NCBI GenBank assembly: GCA_022414725.1
Contig: CM039462.1
Coordinates: 182,218,800-182,282,799, forward strand
DNA: 64,000 bases
From: Microglena sp. YARC
Lineage: Eukaryota > Chlorophyta > Chlorophyceae > Chlamydomonadales > Chlamydomonadaceae
Direction of reading: 5' to 3'
A program made the translations under genes and the position numbers. Below, one piece after another: positions 1-9,100 of the stretch. The notes beneath the pieces were generated by a model. The model was given only the letters and a program-made list of their open reading frames with translations, was not told the DNA's origin and searched no databases. Within the stretch, counting starts at the first letter, position 1. Each line of letters opens with the position of its first letter.

Positions 1-177
1 AACGTATGTCTCTAGATCAGCATTGAAGTATCCAGATCGGTTTCCATTCCAGAAGAAGGTGACGTGTCCAAACTTCTGGGTTTCGGAGCAAGCGAAGGTG
101 CTGATGTTGTTCTTGCACAGGTGCTCGCCAGAGACGTGCATGATAGCAGGAGGAGTCACAAGGTAGTTGGCAGGAAG
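1..177 (-). CDS. iPGAM: iPGM exon 8, runs off the left edge
   Basis: Acceptor TGTGCAG lies before CTTCCTGCC. It encodes [30 protein letters not shown] and [19 protein letters not shown], continuing beyond base 1. The Lys of QKFGHVT is an active-site residue in the family. The acceptor and the first codons recur three times upstream with a 59-bp period. Confidence 0.92.
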
Positions 178-3100
178 CTGCACACAAGTGAGTGGTAAAG
201 AAGAAGATGAGTCATGAGGAAGTTGGCAGGAATCTGCACAGAAGTTAGTGGTAAAGAGCAAGATGATTCATGAGGAAGTTGGCAGGAAGCTGCACATCTG
301 TGAGTGGAAAAGAACAAGATGAGTCATGAGGAAGTTGGCGGGAAGCTGCACATATGTGAGTGATAAAGAGCAAGATAAGTCATGAGGAAATAAGCCTCTT
401 TGTAGCAGGGCTTTTCTTTCCGGCTTTTCTGAGCAGCTTCTAGGGAGCTCCCTGAGCCACCCACTGGGCTACATCAAAGTAATTCAGCTGCTTTTGCCAG
501 CTTCAAGGTGCACTAAATCGCGTCAGGTTAGGCTGAATAGCCAGGCAGGGGAGCTGCTAGAAGCTGCTGCTAATAGCCGGAAAGAAAAGCACTGCTTCTT
601 AGCAGCACAAAAGTGAGGGGAGCTGCCTAGAAGCTGCACGAAAGAAAATCACTATTTGTAGCAGCACGAAAGAATGGCACTGCTTCTTAGCTGCACAAAA
701 GTGAGGAGTACAGAATATAGAACTTGAACTTGAACAAATGCATGTTTGGACAAGTGTGAAACAGGTTACTACATTTGGTTATTTGGAGTTTCTTGTGTAC
801 GCAACTGCCTTTTGTATTCATGCCAGCACGCAATTTACTTGAAAAAACAGCGCGCTACTATGGGCCATTGTTTCACATAACTGCCTTTTTTATTCATGCC
901 AGCACGCAGTTGACTTTTAAAAAAACAGCGCGCTACAATGGGCCATTTGGGAAAGTGTGCAGCTTAGTACTTTCAAATGCAAATGCAAATTCAAACACCA
1001 AAAATGCAAATTCAAGCACAAAAATGCAAATTCAAACACACAAAAATGAAAGAGCAAACAAGAAAATGCAAATCCAAACACAACAAATGAAAGAGCAAAT
1101 GCAAGCTTGCAAACTTGCCTTGTAAACAGTTGTAAACATACAAAACATGCAAACTTGCATTGTAAACATGCAAACTTGCATTGTAAACATGCAAACTTGC
1201 ATTGTAAACATGCAAACTTGCATTGTAAACATGCAAACCTGCATTGTAAACACTTGTAAACATACAAAAGGAGCCTGCTGCATTTAAAAGCAGTCCCAAT
1301 TGACCAAGCTTGGATTGGTTACATAGCTCCAGCCAGCAATTCGTTGCTGCTCGTCATCTTCGGCAGGAACATAAACAAAATATATACAAATGTTCTGTAA
1401 ATAAGTGCAACAACGACTGAAGAGAGGCACAGCAGCAGACTAGAAGGAACTGAGGTACAGTCGAAGAGGAAGACAGTACAGCAGACCGCTGAGATAGACT
1501 GCGAAAAAGCACCAAAAGTATGGCAGAAAAACAGCAGCAAAGTATTGGCAGTTTGTTTTTACAACGACGCGTCGCCACTGCGTCGCCATTCTGGCGCACC
1601 ATGGCAACGCATGGGTTTGCAGCAAAGTATCACAGCACATTTAGCAGAAGAATAAAGCAGCAAAACCAGCAGAAAATTCAGGCCCCACAGCATAATCAGC
1701 CGAAGAACAAATCAGCAACAAATTCAGCAAATCCAGGCACCGCAGCGCAATTAGCAGAAGAATAACTCGGCAAAACCAGCAACAATATCAGGTCTCCATC
1801 ATACTGCATCATGCCAACAAAGAAAGTCTACAAAAGGGAAGTCCACCATTCTTCAGATTCAAATTCAAATTCAAGTACCCACCTTCAGATCTCCATCGTA
1901 CTGCATCATGCCAACAAAGAGAGTCTGCAACAAGGAAGGTCAGCATTATTTAGTCACCTTTTTATGGGGTTTGTACGTTTTTACGTTTTTTTATCTTTAT
2001 ATGTTTTTATACCGCATCATGCCAACAAAAAGATTCTGCCCCAAGGAAGGCCATCATTCTTTGACGCCTTTTTAATGATAAATTATCGCCAAACACTATT
2101 CCAGCACAGGGAGCGTAGACTACGAAGATGCCAAATAGTTCTAAACAGGATGCTAACCCCGACCCTAAACAAGATGCTAAATAGACCTAAACATGATCCT
2201 AACCCCAACCCTAAACAGGATGCTAAATAGGCATACACATGATGCTAATCGCAACCCTAAACAGGATGCTAACCTCACCCCTTAACAGGATGCTAGCCCC
2301 AGCCTTATGTAAGATACCAGCACATACCCTAAACAGGATGTTAGACCCAGCCCTAAACAGGATGCTAGCCCCAGCCTTATGTAAGATACCAGCACATACC
2401 CTAAACAGGATGCTAGACCCAGCCCTAAACAGGATGCTAATCCCAAATCTAAACAGGATGCTTACCCCAACCCTAAACAAGATGCTAAACCCAACCCCAC
2501 ACAGGATACTAACCCCAGCCCTACAAAGGGTGCTAGACCCAGTCCAAAACACTTGTATCACTATCAGGAGAGTGTACAGTGTATACGAACAAACAAACAA
2601 CCACTTGTATCAGGATAGTGTTCAGAAACAATGAATGCAGCCTTGCTCTCTAATTTTGCATTGAGGATAGGACATGCTCAAGATATGGCGACTGCATACG
2701 TGCTTTTTATTTATCAATATTGTTTTCTTTATTTTATTTATCCATTTTGTTTTATTTATTTTATTCTATTTATCCAGCTCACCTTGGGAAACCTCTCCCG
2801 GTCAAAGCTAGTGAACTCCTCATACTCCAAAGCCTTGCTCATCTGCAATCACGTATGACAGGGATTTGTTTTCAAATCTGAGAGTGGGTTTTTTCTAGCT
2901 TTATGGTTTAAGCCTCCTCCAGGGACAGCTTTTTATAGCTTTTATAGCCTTTTACAGCCATTTAGGGCAGCAATAAGGGCATTTGTTTTTTTACATTTTT
3001 ATAGCGATAATTTCGCCAAAACGGGGTCAAAACTAGCGATCGCTATATCTAGCGGGAAAACAATCCCTGACGTATTGTTCTGTATTGTTAAATGTATCAT

Positions 3101-6100
3101 TTTCTACAGTCCAGGGGTAGCAATTAGGCTAACAGGGACTAGCCCAACCTTTAAAACAAAAAAGCTAGTGAACTCCTAGTACTCCAAAGCCTTGCGCATC
3201 TGCAATCACACATGTATTGTTCTGCCCAGTCAAATGTATAATGTTTTACAGTCCAGGGGTAGCGAAATAGGCTAACAGGGACTAGCCCAACCTTTAAAAC
3301 AAAAAAGCTGGTGAACTCCTCGTACTCCAAAGCCTTGCGCATCTGCAATCACACATGTATTGTTCTGCCCAGTCAAATGTATAATGTTTTACAGTCCAGG
3401 GGTAGCCAAATAGGCTGAAGGGGCTTGCCCAACCTTTAAAACAGGAAAGGCACTTTAAAAATACAAGCACTGGTGTCCCTGAACACCAACAAAATCGTAA
3501 ACGACGGAAGCCCCAAGCCTGGAGCACATATGTATTTATGTTTCGTGCCGATTTGGATAGATTCATGTACGTGAGTATGCGGCAGTCCAAGGCCAACTAA
3601 GATTGAGGGACTTCCCCCCCACCAGCTGGGGGGAATCTTGGGGTGAGGGAGGGGGGAGGGGGGGGGGGGGGGGGGGTAAAATAGTCTAGGCTAAATATAT
3701 GTGTGGTATGATGATATGAAATGCATATGTGTATGTGACAGTCCAGGGCCAACTAGGATTAAGGGACTCCCCTATCCATCAAGTAACATGGGTGTTAAGG
3801 GCATGCCACAAGTCCTCTCTAGTACACAATGCATTCCCTACCCAAATTCCCTGTTGCATGCATGGATGTATCTAGAAGTCCAGGCTACATAACATAGTGT
3901 GATACACTGATGTTGGTGTATGCCCTGGGCACACATGCTCTAAATATGGTCTAAAAAAGAGATAAGATTCTGTTGACCATATTTGAGAGAGCACTTAGTT
4001 TTGGGACTCTACTAAACACTCTCTGGGCCCTAGACACTATATATACTATATCTACTTCGGTCTACTTGGATGCTTCTAGTCTCTATTTTCAAGCACCCTA
4101 CATGAGAATCTGTCTTCCTGCCCCCCCACCCCTGTATGAATTTATTTTCTATTAAATTAATATTACAAATGTGCTTGGCTCACCTGTACCATGCGGTCAG
4201 CATGGAAGTTGGTGGTTGGCCCCAGTGCAAGCAAACGGGCTGGCCCCGTCCACCTCACGCCTCGTAATTAGGCATACTATTTATTTATTAAAACAGCACT
4301 TAGCTCATCTGTACCATGCGGTCAGCACGGAAGTTGAAAACTACAACAGCATCGCCGTCCTCAATGGTTCCAACAGGATTGCCTTCCTCATCCACAATGA
4401 CAAAGGGGTCCAGGTTCTGGTCAGAAACCTGCTTATCCTCAGAACCCTGTGGCATTGCAGGGTCACAAGAGAGTCAGTATTTTGGCACTTCATTTGTGCG
4501 CATGGGTGTCAGAAATCTGCTTGCTCTCAGGTCCCTCTATCCGACCGTCAATCCATCTGTCCGTCCATCCATCTGTCCGTCCGTCCATCCATCCATCCAT
4601 CCATCTGTCCATCCATCCATCCGTCGGACCATCCGTCCATCCATCCGTCGGACCATCCGTCCGTCCATCCATCCATCCATCCTCCTGTCCGTCCATCCAT
4701 CCATCCATCCATCCATCCGTCCGTCTGTCCGTCCGTCCGTCCGTCCATCCATCCATCCATCCGCCTGTCCATCCATCCATCCATCTATCCATCCATCCAT
4801 CCATCCGTCTGTCCGTCCATCCTTCCATCCATCCATCTTTCCATCCATCCATCCGTCTATCCATCCATCCGTTCGTGTATCGATCCATCCATCCATCTGT
4901 CCATCCATCATTCTATCCATCCGCCTGTCCATCCATCCATCCATCCATCCATCATTCCATCCATTTATCCAACCGCCTGTCCGTCCATCCATTCATCTAT
5001 CCATCCTTCCATCCCTCCAACCAACACTTCATTTGTGCGCATGGGTGTCAGAAATCTGCTTGCTCTCAGGTCCCTCTATCCGACTGTCCATCCATCTGTC
5101 CGTCCATCCATCTGTCCGTCCGTCCATCCATCCATCCATCCATCAGTCCATCCATCCATCCGTCGGACCATCCGTCCGTCCATCCATCCATCCATCCATC
5201 CTCCTGTCCATCCATCCATCCATCCATCCGTCCGTCCGTCCATCCATCCATCCGCCTGTCCATCCATCCATCTATCCATCTATCCATCCATCCATCCGTC
5301 TGTCCGTCCATCCTTCCATCCATCCATCTTTCCATCCATCCATCCATCTATCCATCCATCCGTTCGTCCATCCATCCATCCATCCATCTGTCCATCCATC
5401 ATTCCATCCATCCGCCTGTCCATCTATCCATCCATCCATCCATCCATCCATCCATCCATCCATCATTCCATCCATTTATCCAACCGCCTGTTCGTCCATC
5501 CATTCATCTATCCATCCTTCCATCCCTCCAACCAACAATTTATTTGGAAAGACAGAAGGCCAGACAGACAAATACCTGCATACACATATACGAACATGCA
5601 TATAGACACACAGGCACAAATACGCATACTGAGATACACATATACACATACACACACACACATACATACATATATAAACATATATATGCATACACAAATA
5701 CACGCACACACACAAAGACATACTGACATACACATACATACACACACAAATAGACATACTGACATACACATACACAAATGCATACTGACCTACACATACA
5801 CAAACACATACACACGCACTTACTCACGTATACTGACACACATACATGCACATGCACATGCACATACACACACACATACACACATACTGGCATATACGTA
5901 CATAAATACATACAAACACGCAAACTAACATACACATATACACACATACACACACAGTGGCCTCACCCTCAGGGTCTTCACCGCCTCTCCGCAGTCAGTG
6001 AAGGTGTGGGGGGCCTTGCCCAAGACATGGGCATCCCAGCCCCTCTTCACAATATCCCAGTCGCTCTCATACCGGTCCATGGTCACGCCCATACGACCTC

Positions 6101-9100
6101 CGCCCGAGGCGATCTTGGCATCGACACCGCCCTCACTCACGGATGCCAGCTCAGCCTCCAGCTTTGCGATGTAGTCCAGGGAGGAGCCGTCAGGTACGTC
6201 ACGTCCATCCGTGAGGATGTGGACTCGGATCTTCTTGGCTCCACCATTGGCAGCTCCCCTAATGCAGCCGTACAGCTGATCTACAGGGGTGCGGGAGGGG
6301 GGGGAGTGCGTGGGTGTGTGGGTATGTGGAGGGGTAGGGGGTAGGGGGGGGGGGGGGGGGGGAGTCAGGTACGTCACGTCCATCCGTGAGGATGTGGACT
6401 CGGATCTTCTTGGCCCCACCCTTGGCAGCTCCCCTAATGCAGCCGTACAGCTGATCTACAGGGGGGAGGGGGGGGGGAGGGTGTGGGTACGTGGAGAGTG
6501 GAGGGGTGGAGGGGGGGGGGAGGGGAGTCAGGTATGTCACGTCCATCTGTGAGGATGTGGACTCGGATCTTCCTGGCCCCACCCTTGGCAGCTCCCCTAA
6601 TGCAGCCGTACAGCTGATCTGCAGGGGGGAGAGGAGGTGAGTGTGGGTGTGCGTGCGTGCGTGTGTGTGTGTGTGTGTGTGAGTGGTGTGTGTGTGGGTG
6701 GGTGTGGGGGGGGGTAGGTTAGTGAGTTTGTAATGCAATGTGGACACAGATCTTCTTGGCTTCGCCCTTGGCAGCAGATGTGAACATGTGCAGAGGCAAC
6801 ACAATGCGTTCAAACACTCATACCAGTGCAGGAGTGGGTATGAGAGGGGGCAACACAAAAGGGGTCACACACATACCGGTACATAATTGTGGGAGAGTAC
6901 AGGTGAGGGTGCAACACCATGGGCTAAAATACTCATACCAGTGCCGGGGTGGGTAGGTGAAGGTGTAACACAAAGTGGGTACACACACTCATACACACTC
7001 ATACCAGTGCCGGAGTGGGTAGGTGAAGGTGTAACACAAAGTGGGTACACACACTCATACACACTCATACCAGTGCCGGAGTGGGTAGGTGAAGGTGTAA
7101 CACAAAGTGGGTACACACACTCATACACACTCAGTGCAGGTGTGTATATGACAGGATGCAACAAAATGGGTTCAGACACTCGTACTAGTGCGGGAGTGGG
7201 TATGTGGAGGTGTAACACAAACTGGATACACACACTAGTACCTGTGCAGGTGTGAATATGTGAGGGTGCAACAATATGGGTCCAAACACTCGTAACAGTG
7301 CGGGAGTGGGTATGTGGAGGTGCAACACAAAGTGGATACACACACTCGTACCAGTGCAGGTGTGGATATGTGAGGGTGCAACAATATGGGTCCAAACACT
7401 CGTACCAGTGCGGGAGTCAGTATGTGATGGTGCAACACAAAAGTGAGTACACACATCCATCAGTGTGGGAGATAAAGTGTGAGGGTGTCACACCCAAGAG
7501 TCAAACAATTGTAGCAGTGCTGGGAATGCGGTTTTAGGGTTTAGGGTTTAGGGTTTAACCCAAACCCTAAACCCAGCGGTCTGATAAAGTGGACAGCCCA
7601 CCAGCACCCTATAGCATCCACCAACCAACCCGCCCACCCTATAAAACCCTCCCACACATACCACACCCCCAACCTATAGCCCCCCCCACACCCCACACCC
7701 CTCCTTCCCCCCACCGGAAGTCAAACAATCGTACCAGTGCGACAATGCACGCCTCTGTTGCTCAGCAGTCCGATTAAGTGGACGGCCCACCACCAACCTA
7801 TAGCACACCCACCCCACCCCCACACCACACCACACACACCACTATGTAGCACCCACCCTCACCCAGCCCACCCCCACCCTATAGCACCCTCCCACACCAC
7901 CCACCTCCACCATATAGCACCGCCACACATCCCCCCCCCCACCCAACCAACCAACCAACCAAAGTCAAACAATTGTACCAGTGCGAGAATGCACGCCTCC
8001 ATCGCTCAGCAGTCTGATAAAGTGGACGGCCAACCACCACCCTATAGCACCCTACACACACCCCACCACACACACCCCTACACCACCCTCCCACACACCC
8101 TACCCCCACCCTATAGCACCCCCACACACCCACACACCCAAAGCCAAACAATCATACCAGTGCGAGAATGCACGCCTCCGTCACTCAGTCCGATAAAGTG
8201 GACGGCCCACCACCACCACCACCCAGTACCCCCCCCCCTACCCCTTACCCCACCCACCCACCCACCCAAAGTCAAATAATCATACCAGTGCGAGAATGCA
8301 CGCCTCCGTCGCTCAGCAGTCCGATGAAGTGGACCGCGTTCTCGGCGAAAGCGCCAGAAATCAGCTTCCAACCAGCACCCTCAAACATTTGTCCGGTCTC
8401 GAGGGCAATGTCAACCAAGCGAGCACCCTGGTCCACCACCTGGCCACTGCCCAGGGCATTATGGCCAACCTCACTGCGGGCAGATTCGAATTTGATTTTG
8501 AAATTTGGATATGAAATTTGGATGAAAAACATCACAATGGCACTGTCAAATTAAACCTTGCAACGGTACTTCAAATTGGAATTTCAAACAGCACATTGGA
8601 AATGTTGACTAGGCAAGCATCCTGGTCAACGAGCTGGACCTTACCCAGGGTGTTATGGCCGAACTCACTGCAGGCTAATTTGAATTTGGAGTAAGAGATT
8701 GAATTTAAAAGAGCACCCTGTTCCATCCCATTCCTTCCCTCCCTATCCCATGCCATACCATGCCATCCTACCCTATCCCTTGCCATACCATTCCATTCCA
8801 TCTTATCCCATGCCATGCCATGCTATCCCATTCCATCTTAGCCAATACTATACCATACCATGCCATTCCATTCCATCTTAGCCCATACCATGCCATACCA
8901 TGCCATTCCATTCCATCTTAGCCCATACCATACCATTCCATCCCATTCCATCTTATCCCATACCATACCATGCCATCCCATGCCATTCCATCTTAGCCCA
9001 AACCATGCCATTCCATCTTAGCCCATACAATGCCATCCCATTCCATCTTATCCCATACCATACCATTCCATTCCATCTTAGCCTATACCATGCCATGCCA

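Noticed and set aside
4171..5928. 585-residue [12 protein letters not shown] open frame and its companions on both strands
   Set aside because: The frame is a tetranucleotide satellite plus an ACACATAC microsatellite and is open in several frames at once; real exon 5 lies inside it on the minus strand.
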